Of a stretch of DNA of 64,000 bases, positions 54,066 to 64,000 are shown in pieces. The translations under genes were made by a program, and so were the position numbers. Source of the stretch: Brevipalpus yothersi (lineage: Eukaryota > Arthropoda > Arachnida > Trombidiformes > Tenuipalpidae). Location: positions 62,001 through 126,000 of the forward strand of contig QZCP01000279.1 in NCBI GenBank assembly GCA_003956705.1, written 5' to 3'. Position 1 is the first letter of the stretch; the number at the start of each line of letters is the position of its first letter. A model generated the notes under the pieces. The model made no database searches. It saw only the letters and a list, made by a program, of their open reading frames with translations, and was not told the origin of the DNA.

Positions 54066-55002
54066 ACTCACTCTCATATCAACACTAAAAATTGAGCTCG
54101 ATGAATCCACCTGTTGGAAAACTCTTCCCATTTCAGATTAACGGTGACATAGTTTCATTTTCAAACTAGGAAGATCTTTTTCCTCAGTACTATGTAGTTT
54201 CATTCAGTGCCAGCTTTTGAAATTACTTCTCGTGGCCAACATTCGGATCTCATTCAATTTCCCCTGATTTATAGGATAGGACAGATACTGTAAAATATTT
54301 TTGATAAATAATCTAGCAATTACTTGAGTTTTTGGAATTTGTCTAACGATTTTGTGTTTGTGGATCAAAAATAATGGTTAGCTCTATGAGAGGAAAATGC
54401 AGACTCAGCTCAAGGCGCTTGAAATCTTTATGATTTAAAGACTTCAATGAAATTGGAAGGAGAAGGAATCAAGTCTATACAACTTCTTTTAATGAAGCTT
54501 TGTCCTGATGAACTTCATTGAGTTCATTTCTTATACTTCGATTGAATCTTAGAAAAGGCGGAAAGAAATACATTTATTCAACTTCAGCTTTAGCTCTATT
54601 TGAAACTGGAGCTGTGCGACCGTAATTATGTGGTGGCCCATATGAAAACCTCAAAAATACTTAATCGAAAGTTCCCACAGCTTGGGGTGTGTGAGAGGAA
54701 TATCTCTCGATTTTTCGCTAGTTTGACAAAAAGAAATTTTACGTCTAGCTTACGGAATGGAGTTTACCACTTTTGTTCCACAGATCACTTGCGTAACCCA
54801 TTTAATTAGTGTCCTAGATGTGTCCTAGATTGGACTTCAATTTGCGGCGTTGATGTAGTAAAACAATTAGCTCAACTAACATCTGTACACTAGTTGAAAG
54901 AGAGAATCTCTTTATTAGAACTGACAACATAGAGGAAAGGTTCAGTTTTCGACGTTCAAAACAATTCTTCGTTGAAGTGCTAACCAATTCATCTTTACAG
55001 CT
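53926..55002. promoter_or_regulatory. Divergent spacer between secreted paralogues
   Basis: 1.1 kb head-to-head region expected to hold both promoters, including a compound CT/CA microsatellite. A frame at 54600-54809 has no similarity. Confidence 0.4.
54001..54062 (+). repeat. (CT)n(CA)n compound microsatellite
   Basis: About 19 CT units followed directly by about 12 CA units, close upstream of paralogue A. Confidence 0.95.
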
Positions 55003-55703
55003 ATGAGAATTGCTACGTTTTTCTTCGTTCTCAACCTGGGTAATTGTTTTCTTATTCTTCTTTGAAACAACTCTTCTCTAAACAGCCAGAATTCTCAGTT
55101 TCAGTGTACAGCATACTAGATACCGATCAAACATTTCGATTATGTAGCAATATTCGTGGGTTGGTTCAATCAGGTGTTCCCGAAGAGCGTGTATTCGGAT
55201 CACTCAACAGCTATGGTCAGAGATCGATCAGCTCAGATATAGAATTGAATGATAGCTCTTCCAGACAAGGCAACACGGTCCCAGCAGGCTTGTAAGTATC
55301 GAAATTTTTTCGCCAACTCTCACCTGGGATTCTGATTGTTATAAAATTTTTCTCAAGAACGAGTCAAGCTCAACGAGTGGTCAACAATCTTCCAACGCAA
55401 ATGAAAATAGATCATAAAAATAAGAGCAAGAAAAGAGCTCATGTTTTCACCACAACAGCGGTTGCTTCTGGACTGGGCCAAATCTCACCTTTTGGGATTT
55501 ACAATGGTGATATGAGTTCGAATAAGGTTTCCAAGTCTAAAGTGGAGACAAATGAGTTTCTGTTTGATTTAGCGTTTGGGACGGCAAATGAAGGCCGAAG
55601 ACAACGTCGCTCTGCTTTATTCAATATGGCTTCAGCCAGATCTTATCGATTGTCAGACACAAATATAATCCAGCAGCTATGTGGACTTAAAAATTTTTCA
55701 TGA
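55003..55703 (+). CDS. Secreted proprotein, novel paralogue B
   Basis: Paralogue of the gene at 53174-53925, on the opposite strand. Exons 55003-55039, about 55099-55291 (an acceptor at 55105 also keeps phase) and 55358-55703 give 191 residues, with the same intron phases (1, 2). The signal segment is MRIATFFFVLNL. Shared residues: DTDQTFRLCSNIRGLVQSGV in block 1; QRVVNNLPTQM, a DHKNKSKKRAHVFTTTAVAS stretch and then FGIYNG in block 2. Then comes a polybasic RRQRR|S (157-161) in the same place as RRRR|S of A, and the C-terminal segment ends QQLCGLKNFS. Between the blocks it is Ser/Asn-rich. After the signal it keeps only two cysteines: one in block 1, one in the CGL end. Function unknown; the layout suggests a processed secreted precursor. 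Confidence 0.75.
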
Positions 55704-56600
55704 TCACTGAAGAATATTTTTCCTCCTTCTAATATATATATATATATTTATCGATTAATGAAGGAATAACAGCCAACATGATTCCAGTTCCTGAATAAAA
55801 ATTTTCTAAGGAAATTGAATTTGAAGGGATTTTGCATGCAATCATCGGTTCAAATGTTAATAAAGATTGAAAAGCAAGATGGAGGAGAAAATTAATTTGG
55901 TCTACCTAGTTGCATGAAAAAGAAAGGCCCAATTCGGTTTTTCTCATGATATTTTTCGAAAATGTGAGAACACACACTGTTATTCTTTTTTCACTGCAGC
56001 ATGATTGTTTGGAGAAATACACTCAGATAGAAAAATGGTAAAAATCACTCCTCATTCTAGATCCTCTTCAACCATCGTAGGGCCTTTTACTGTCCGTCCT
56101 GCCTTGGATAGTCTATTCAAGATAAGTTCGAATACATGTGGTAGCATAGTTTGATTGAGGATTTCTTTCTTGCTCGAAAAGCAATTTTGAATTACTGTTT
56201 CTAGCAAAATGCTTATAATCAGATATTGAAAAGGATGGTTCTGTTTATAGGCTACCACAAAATTATCCCTCAATTTTTCAAATAAAGTGGAGAAAATCGC
56301 TCTTGAACATTGAGAAAGATCATTTTACTAACACAAAGCAGCAAATTTTTAGATTCACTATGCTAATTAAGATAGATTTGGATTCCTCGAATCTAGATCA
56401 CAAGTTCTATACAATTGCGAGATTCATTCTCAGTGGCTGGTTTGATTCAAAATAAACAATGAATTCGTAGAAAATATAAGATGGTAAACTGATGTAAAAA
56501 TGATATGAAATGAGATGAATTGAAATGATGAAAATTAGCTTAGAGTATGATTGAAGATGATTTGGCTTGGCAATTGATCAGCTTCCTAGAAGAAACGTAT
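55704..56600. other. Convergent 3' flanks
   Basis: Paralogue B 3' flank with a short TATATA tract near 55732-55748, and the chitinase 3' flank. No gene seen. Confidence 0.5.
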
Positions 56601-59600
56601 CTAGAAAACTTCACACTTTTCTTTATTTCCTGGTCTACATCGACCCACACCAACAACGAAAACTTGTTCAGCTGGACAATGATGGACAAAAGCGCGCAAC
56701 TCTTTGCCAGTTCGAGATGTTGGAGCACAAACCACAAACTGACCACAAGTGCCAGGATGTGGATGGACACCTCGTCGACCACACTTAGCGTTACCTGCGC
56801 TATCGATGGTCACTGGTGGACCTGATTCATCAGCAGTCGAAATACTTTCCACTTCACGTGGTCGAGGAGTGGTTGTGCTGGTTGTAGGCTCTGGTCGTCT
56901 GGCTCGACTTCCTCCTCCTCCACCTCTCTGAATCGGTCGAGGTGCTGGTGCAGGTGTCACAGGTGGACTAGTGGGCAGAGTTTGAGGTCCACCAGAGTGA
57001 GCATAATCCAGGTATGGAAAATCGAGAGGAATATCATCTACTGGCTGAGGAACAGGCTGTCTATATCTGAATGGCTGAACAGTGGTAGCAGGTAGATTTT
57101 CGGGAATCCTTTCTGGTGGTGGTACATGTCTTCGCTCCTCCAGCTCATGTCCAGGTGAGTCAGCATGTAGAATATGAGCTCTCTGTGGTGGTCTTCGTCT
57201 GATTGGTTTACGGGTGGTAATTGGATCATGGCTGACAAAGAATGGTTGGGATGGTATTTCTTGATCTCGTCTTGATGGATCCACCGTGAAAGAGGAACCT
57301 ACTCGAACACGAGCTGGTCTTCGTTCTACAGGTGCATTCCAATCGGGTTGTGGTGGTAACTGGAGAATATTGCCACTGGATACTCGGATAGGAATTCGAA
57401 CATCTTGACCACTGATCGCATCTCTTCGTACATCGGGTTGTTCTGTGGGTATAAAGTTTGATGGACGAGTAGCAGGTTGACTACCAAAGCGTCCTGGGGT
57501 ATTGTAAACGAAAAATCCGTCAACTGAACGGTTTTCGGGACGAGATTCAGGTTGAATATTCTCCGAAGTAGGTCGATCACTCGGTTGATTGTAGACAAAA
57601 TTGAAAGGTGACTGAGTACGTGCTGAGGAACGCTCATTGGTTGGACGTCTGGACTCATCGAAATTCAATGGTAATGATGAGGGACCACTTGGCTCAAACT
57701 GTTTCCTGGGTCTTACTTGATTTCGAGGTAAATCGGCGTTTCCTGATGATCGGACAACATTTTCCACAGGGTCAATTCGGTCTACTCGATTTCGGCTTGG
57801 AGTAGCGTAAGAAGGTGCAAAAATTGATGGTGATGGTGTGCTAAATTCACCAATTACACGATTTCGGCTTGATTCATCAGTCAAATGATTTATGGCTGGA
57901 TTGGATGATCCACCAGAGCCAGCAGCCAGTAGGGCTTTCACCTTGTCAACACCGCCTAACGATTGAACTAGTTGAAGCAATTGGTACAAATTGTCATTAC
58001 CGTTTGGCTGTGGTCGATATGAGTCTTGATTTTGTAGCAACTTCAATGCTGCAGCAAGAAGTTCAGGAGTGAGAGTATTCGGAGAGTCTGTTTGAAAAAG
58101 TTTGAGACAAGAAAGTTAATTAAGTTAGTTACGATCGAGAGAATGTAAGAAAAAGTTAATTAATTAATTTATTTGTCTTGACACTTGCCTTGAGCAGGAG
58201 CGCTTGTAGAGGTTGTCGGAGATGCAGGTCGAGGAGTTGTTGATGTTGTTGTTCGTGCTAATGAAAAGAGCCAGAAGTTCAAAATTTCAGTAAAATTTGT
58301 CAAAATTTGAAACAAAGCTACAGACAAAAGTAATTATGAGATGAAAAACTCACTATTTTTGCGCGTAGTCAACGAAGAAGAGGACTCTTTTGGCTGTTTT
58401 TTGCAGCCAGCGTTTTCAGGATAATCACAAGCCTCCGTTTTGGTGTTGAAATACAAACCAGAAGGACATGTGAAAGCATGAGCTACAATGCCCAAATTTG
58501 CTGGTCCACTATCAAGACACCAGAAATATTTGCGACAATCTTTTGGATTCTTGAAGAAACCCTCATCAGTACATTCGAATGGGACGCCCGGATCTGGTGT
58601 GGTGAATGGTTCTGGTGTGACAACATCTTTGATTGTTGTGGCTCGAGTTCGATCAGGCGAACCTTGAACCCGCCTAGAAAGCTGTCTAGATAGTGCCGAA
58701 GCCTCGGTGTCCACCTCAGCTGGTGTTGTGGGTGCTCGAGTGGTAGTTGCGATGGGCACTCTTGCTGCTCGACGAGTAGTTTCACGATTTTCGCTTTTAC
58801 CATTCTTGAGAGTACTCTGAATGGCCGTTATCAGAGGGCTTTGTGTGCCCGAACATAAGCCACGAAAATCATCATTGTCCAAGGTCCATACCATAACACC
58901 ACCAAGACCCTGATCCATAACGAATTTGGCCTTCTTTTTAACCATCTCAACATCATCATATCCAACCCACTGTTTGTCGTGGTATGCAAATGGCCCGTGG
59001 GCGTCAGGATGAGCACTTCTCACCACCCACTTTTCTTCCTCGATTCGTTGACAGATCTCATAGTAGGCAAGATAACCTTTTTCTCTTGTTCCCGGTCCTG
59101 GTTCACCGGGACCTTCGGCTGGTGATCCAAGATCAGTTCGTCCTGCATCCAGAAGAGTGAACGATCGGCCGTATGTTGGCACACCGATGATGATCTTGTT
59201 TGCTGGAGCTCCAAGTTGAAGATAATAATTCACTGTCCACTCGACGTTCAATTGACTGTTCTCGTCTAAACGGCTAGTTCCAGGCCTTGCTTTGAGCGGT
59301 GAGTGATGATCAATCGAAGACTCATAAGCCGTGTGGTAGTCGTAGGTCAGAACATTCATGAAATCAACATATCTACAATGGAATGAGAAGAATTTTAGAA
59401 GTATGCCGAAACTAGAGGATCTCGACGATGGAAGATTACACCTACTTTGCAATTTTGGGTATATCAAAACCTCTGTCAATATAATCTTGACCTGCTGGCA
59501 CAGCAATGGATAGCAAAAGTTTATCTTTTCCGCGTGCCAAGCGTTCTTGATCAAAAGCATGTCTCAATTCCTATGAGAAAAATTTATAGAATTCATAAAT

Positions 59601-61565
59601 CACAGGCAAGTTAATCAGAGAAGAAAATGAGTCACCCTCAGCACTTTTTTGCTGAATGTGTTAGCTTAAATGATGAATTCAAGGTGTAAATAATCCACAT
59701 TGGAATATCTGAGCTGGAATTCCTAGTTACACGGTAAAAGCATTCAAGAAAGAGTATTGATTAGATAGGTTAGCCGTTTAACAAATATCCTAAAGGCCAA
59801 AATATCATTTGATGAAAAAACAACGCGGTCATTGGATTAGATTCGAGAGTATTCCAACTCAATAAGAGAAATTTATCTACTCTCCTTTTGGAATCCTACG
59901 TTCTCTAATCACGAAAAAGCTGGGAATCGAAACCGGCTGGGAGTAGTCTTTTTAGAGTGAAAACAACACGAACTGGTTCCGATTAAATTTTTTTGGAATT
60001 CTGAAATCTCGCCTTCAGTCGTCAAAAGAAAGCCCAAGAAGAAAGAAGCATCACTCTCAAGCGTCTGAGAGAGCCAGCGAGAATCGCAGCCAAAAAAGCA
60101 GTGAAAACGCTTTCCGGGCCATACTATTCCACTCAGCATCATAGTTGCTAATATTTCCTCACTTGTGCTGGAAACCTGAATTTTTCTCTCTCTTTCTCTC
60201 TTTCTTTCTTACACCTCCAATGTAGCGTGCCAAAAGCTGAACGTTTACCGTTATCCTGTCCCACACCGAAATCTAACCTCCTGATTGCGGGCGAACGTCG
60301 CTCATCGTCAATCGACTCAAGGTGAAGAACCTTCCGATCCATTCGACAACGTCTCTATTAATAACTGAAATGAGCCGGTGCTAGCGGACGTGCCGATAAT
60401 AGATACTGAATGATGATGATTGGAAATGGAAAAAGTGGCGCGCTTTCGGGTATAGATAGAAGAGCCAGTGCAAAATTGAGGAAGCCGCAACACTTGCCCC
60501 CGGCGCCCACCAAAACAGAGTCAATATTGGATCAATTTTTTGAAACGATATTGTCACCCTAAACGATGATGATGGTTTTTGGGTGGGTGTCCGGAAAGAA
60601 GCTGGACTTCAATAAGATGATAAATCGATTTGGAAAAATTTTTGATCACCTTTATCAGAATAGTGTATCCGTCTTTGTCTTCCGAAGAGCTACCATCACG
60701 AAATCCAGGATATTCCCAATCCAAGTCGAGACCATCGAAATTGTGTAACCGAAGGAAACGTAGTACACTATCAATGAAAGTTCTTCGCAAACTTGAATCA
60801 GCAACTAGCTTGGAGAATCTATATCCAAAAATGAAGAACAAAAGAAGAGAAGAAAAAAAAATTAATCAAGAATGAATAAGCGTTTCGAAAAGCATGAGCA
60901 GCTATATGATGGATTAGCAAACACGATTTAATGAAGCTTCAATCACACAAAATGATTCAACTTAATTGTGAGAATGAGCTGTGCACAATCTGAGAGAAAA
61001 CTATTCATCCGGAATCGATTTCATCAGCACGAAGATATGCACATACATCATTGTAGAGTGAAAAGTAGAAAGAGAGAGAGAGAAAATTTTCTACGATTTG
61101 CTAGCTTCGTTAGCTTGCAGACGAATGAATAAAGCGATCTCAAATTTTGATACAACAAAGCGATTAATCAGTCATTTACTCGTCATTACTGACGGGACAG
61201 ACCATACTATTCAATTGCTGTTATTTAAAATAAGCATTAAAAGAAATCCGAAGGAGAATATGAATCAATTGAGGTTAGTTAAGATGATCTCTCTTCCTAC
61301 ACCGAGTACTCGAGAGTGGTCTTCCAGCATGCTATCGTGCCAATCTCTGGCTACTTGTCGCTCTCTAATCGGAAGCCCGCGGTGTCGAAGATGAAAATGA
61401 ACTAATCTGAGAAAGAGATTTCGATACAGTGAGTAAAAGTGATCAGTTCCTTGTGAATGGTTACAATCAATTTCACTTTGGTCAAGCTCCTGCTTAGCGT
61501 GAAAACCTAGCGAGACAAGATTTCGGAAGGAAATATTCTGATAAAGTTCCAACAGAGTTATTTAA

Positions 61566-61631
<66 letters not shown>

Positions 61632-62169
61632 TTCTCTCTCTCTCTCTTTCTCTTTTTCTGATTGAGATGATCGAAAAGTGAAAAAATGAATAAAAAAAGG
61701 GAAATGATGCGATTTGACGAGTTTGATCTGATTGTCTGTGTTTCTTATTAGCCATTAATCTTCCACATCGATTTGAAATAACAACATTCGATGAATGAAT
61801 CTAATAGAAGAGTCACTTTCAATTTATTTACGTTTCCCGTCATCACGGTACTTTATCCTCTCCACCTATCTTAGTCTCTCTCAGTATCAGCACAAATATG
61901 AAGTTTGGATCATCAAAAACAAAAGAACAGCATTTAAGGAGAAAGTCTGCTATCTTTAATAGTCAAACTGTATAGAAATGCTCGAAAAGGCACACGTTAA
62001 GGAATGAAAAAAATTATTCTGAATAAATCCACGATTTATGAGGTTGATCAAAAAGTTAGAGAGCAGACAAGCTGAATCAACCTAACAATAAGAAGATGTG
62101 TCATATAACAATTTGCAATTATGAAATGCTTAATCACTTGTTGAAGGGGTTGAAAATGGAACAAGAAGC

Positions 62170-62229
<60 letters not shown>

Positions 62230-63056
62230 ACCACTTTACATCTAATTCTGGATCTTAATCAGTGAAATTTTGTTTGATAGGAGCGGCTGCTCCTCCTTGC
62301 CTGTGGGCAATGTTCTTGATCAAGTTAACACAGTTTCGGTGGCAAGATCAGTATTCTGGTATTCTCAATATACTCATGGTACTGATGATTTTTTCAGGGA
62401 CAAGAGAAAGAGAGAGAGAGAGAGTCCATAATGGACTCGAAATGAGAGTAAGAATAAGGCAGCATGCATTGTTCGAACCGGTTTACTTTTTCCGGGTTCC
62501 GTTCTGAAGCGTTCTGAAGCGCTCTGAAGCTCTGTTCTGATGTTCTACGGACGCGCTTGGTCAGCCTGATTCAGCATCACTGTATAACGGTATTTACATA
62601 ACAGATACATCTCGATAAAACCTGAAATTACTAACGACCCAGATATAAAAAAATATTGCATCTATCTTTTGGAATACTTTATTTCGAAGTTATCTTTTTT
62701 AGTGCTTAGATATCTATCTTTTTTCACTGATAGCCGAAAAATCTTGCAACTATCTCTCATTTTCTTGATTCATATCAATCTATCTCGCCGATTGTGAATA
62801 GCGGATCGATTTTTTCGGACATTATTTTTCGATCATTTCAAGGGTGTTCAAGAATTGCCTATAATCAGTAACAAGGGTACTTATGTCAAATCGAGCACAC
62901 TATTGGTGTTTATGGTCAATTTTAGTAATCGAAATTCACTTGATATCCATATGAATAGGCATACAGTGTATTTATGCCAAGACAAATTGTGAAACTTTAG
63001 TCCACTTGGCCTCACTCTCGAAATGCGATCACGTTCGTGTTTGAAGAGAAAGAGAA

Positions 63057-63146
<90 letters not shown>

Positions 63147-64000
63147 GAATCGGAAATTCTGGCCGATGAATTGATTGAAAAATGCGCGACATTCGTATAT
63201 TTTCAGGCCAAAGATAGTAAAACTTGCTCTAAACCCTGTGAAATCCAGGTCAAGTTGATGATGATTCAATATAATTAGCTGAAATATAGAGAAAGATGGA
63301 AAGAGAGGGAGAGAGAGAGAAATACACATCTCTCACTCGAATTGTACTGCTAAACACGATTTTGTGAAGCGTTTCGCCGCTTTTCTGAGAGTGCCCCTTA
63401 TCGGGATGAATGAAGGAAAACAAAACTTGAGGGTGTTTCGAGATGACTTCAACGCCTTACAGGCGAAACAATCGGAGTAGCATTCACAAACAAACAGGCT
63501 CGTTCGCACGAGATGACTGACTAACCAAGTTCCGAAGGAATAGAAAGAGAGAAAGAGAGAGAGAACAAAAGGAAAGAGTATCTTGGGGAGCATCTCAACC
63601 CAGATATAATAGTTAGGTTGTGATCCCTCAGCATCTGATTCACTGATCTCTAATGTGGGAGAGAGAGAAAGAGAGTCTGTTAGAAAGTCCGATCATCCTT
63701 TCACATCATTTGAAGGGCAAAGAAGAAGAAAACTAGTTGTGTTCAGTAGCGATAATCTAATCAGATCAAATGTGAGAGTTCTCTCTAGGTCGAGCTCGAA
63801 TAAAACGAAATGGGTAAAATAATAGAGAGAGAGAGAGAGAGAGACAGTCAACAATTCTCCAGTACCTTGTGGTGGTGGTCAAAAAGAGTGGTTTCAATTC
63901 ATTCAAATACTCAAGCAGCTCTTGTGCTCGTGGATATGGCTCGTTCAGATAGAGGAGATGAAGATTAACGGTCTCAATATCACTCAGTTGGTCAGTTAGA
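56601..64000 (-). CDS. Chitinase, GH18 with two chitin-binding domains (5' partial)
   Basis: Secreted endochitinase for cuticle or peritrophic chitin turnover, resembling group VI (Cht6-type). Exons 64000-63866 (tentative), 60818-60650, 59570-59446, 59372-58354, 58257-58189 and 58087-56601 join in phase to about 1000 residues, open at the window edge. The catalytic block is HNFDGLDLDWEYPGF (DxxDxDxE, E is the proton donor). KLLLSIAVPAG, VDFMNVLTYDYH, IIIGVPTYGRSFTL and the GGVMVWTLDNDDF end follow. A CBM14 domain has ECTDEGFFKNPKDCRKYFWC and CDYPENAGC. A Pro/Arg/Thr/Ser linker of about 450 residues leads to a second, shorter cysteine-rich chitin-binding-like domain (CGRRGVHPHPGTCGQFVVCA). The intron 58188-58088 is GC-AG. 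Exon 63866-64000 fits by phase (2) but lacks the usual SxGGW motif. The signal peptide lies beyond the window. Confidence 0.88.
59571..60649 (-). other. Chitinase intron, 1.1 kb
   Basis: Intron between the catalytic-motif exon and the following exon. A CT tract lies at about 60183-60210. No nested gene recognised; frames on both strands look random. Confidence 0.5.
61569..61655 (+). repeat. CT microsatellite
   Basis: Long CT run with a few T insertions; about 87 bases. Confidence 0.92.
62173..62226 (+). repeat. GA microsatellite
   Basis: Pure GA run of about 54 bases. Confidence 0.95.
62501..62530 (+). repeat. Three 10-base tandem copies
   Basis: GTTCTGAAGC repeated three times, the third copy with one change (GCTCTGAAGC). 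Confidence 0.85.
63045..63143 (+). repeat. GA microsatellite
   Basis: About 99 bases of GA repeats with scattered extra A, the longest purine run in the window. Confidence 0.92.

Larger units (their letters stand above)
60819..63865 (-). other. Large chitinase intron or intergenic, 3.0 kb
   Basis: Stretch between the tentative first visible exon and the catalytic-motif exon. Rich in GA/CT microsatellites. I searched the minus strand for an exon with a GGW motif and found none. A 10-base tandem triplet (GTTCTGAAGC type) lies at 62501-62530. Confidence 0.5.

Noticed and set aside
61265..61552. Exon-like frame in the large chitinase intron (minus)
   Set aside because: Has an acceptor and a possible donor, but the peptide does not resemble GH18 and its phase does not join to the neighbours.
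1..64000. CRISPR arrays, bacterial operons, tRNA genes, intact transposons
   Set aside because: Introns throughout show a eukaryotic genome. I saw no regularly spaced direct repeats, no tRNA A/B-box pairs I could fold, and no transposase or reverse transcriptase frames.

Overview
The window is a eukaryotic nuclear segment: AT-rich, gene-dense, and full of GT-AG introns mostly 40-100 bases long. The gene content (arthropod-type i-type lysozyme, group VI-like chitinase with CBM14 domains, lipocalin, pancreatic-type lipase, an FTZ-F1 nuclear-receptor relic) points to an arthropod. The very short introns and compact spacing suggest a chelicerate such as an acariform mite. The arthropod assignment is fairly safe; the mite assignment is inference. 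Most proteins were assembled by splicing exons by eye, checking that intron phases match and that the joined protein follows known family motifs.

Layout, left to right. 0-4.1 kb: C-terminal part of an ARHGAP20-like RhoGAP gene, with a single-exon histidine-rich secreted-protein gene nested antisense in its largest intron. 4.7-5.8 kb: myeloid leukemia factor (MLF), preceded by a perfect heat-shock element. 6.0-8.8 kb: NFS1 cysteine desulfurase and the glycosaminoglycan-linker glucuronyltransferase B3GAT3, both on the minus strand. 9.4-12.8 kb: proteasome subunit Rpn1/PSMD2. 13.3-14.6 kb: two small minus-strand genes, UMA-domain protein and PNRC-type decapping cofactor. 15.4-16.0 kb: UBL3. 17.5-22.6 kb: pancreatic-type lipase, POLR2H (minus), ATAD1/Msp1 and TSR3. 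25.1-25.6 kb: a tiny three-exon CDC42SE gene.

28.0-31.4 kb: a two-domain destabilase/i-type lysozyme with a roughly 400-residue Pro/Arg/Thr-rich linker. 31.7-34.7 kb: ZFYVE1 (minus). 36.1-37.1 kb: SHCBP1/nessun dorma-like protein lacking the C-terminal half. 37.8-38.7 kb: a head-to-head pair of ER membrane micro-genes, OST4 (30 aa) and SPCS1. 39.1-45.6 kb: GIGYF (minus, 11 exons). 48.8-49.7 kb: a lipocalin (minus, 5 exons). About 52.1-52.3 kb: a decayed FTZ-F1 DNA-binding-domain pseudogene. 53.2-55.7 kb: two head-to-head paralogues of an unrecognised secreted proprotein family. 56.6 kb to the right edge: a chitinase (minus), running off the window.

Housekeeping genes (proteasome, Pol II, Fe-S, rRNA modification, ER processing) alternate with secreted lineage-specific genes. 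The cellular genes share no operon-like theme, apart from OST4 and SPCS1, which both act on nascent ER proteins. GA/CT microsatellites are very frequent in introns and intergenic DNA. No tRNA, rRNA, CRISPR or intact transposon was seen. The least described items are the furin-site secreted paralogue pair, the two-domain lysozyme, the nested His-rich gene and the FTZ-F1 relic.
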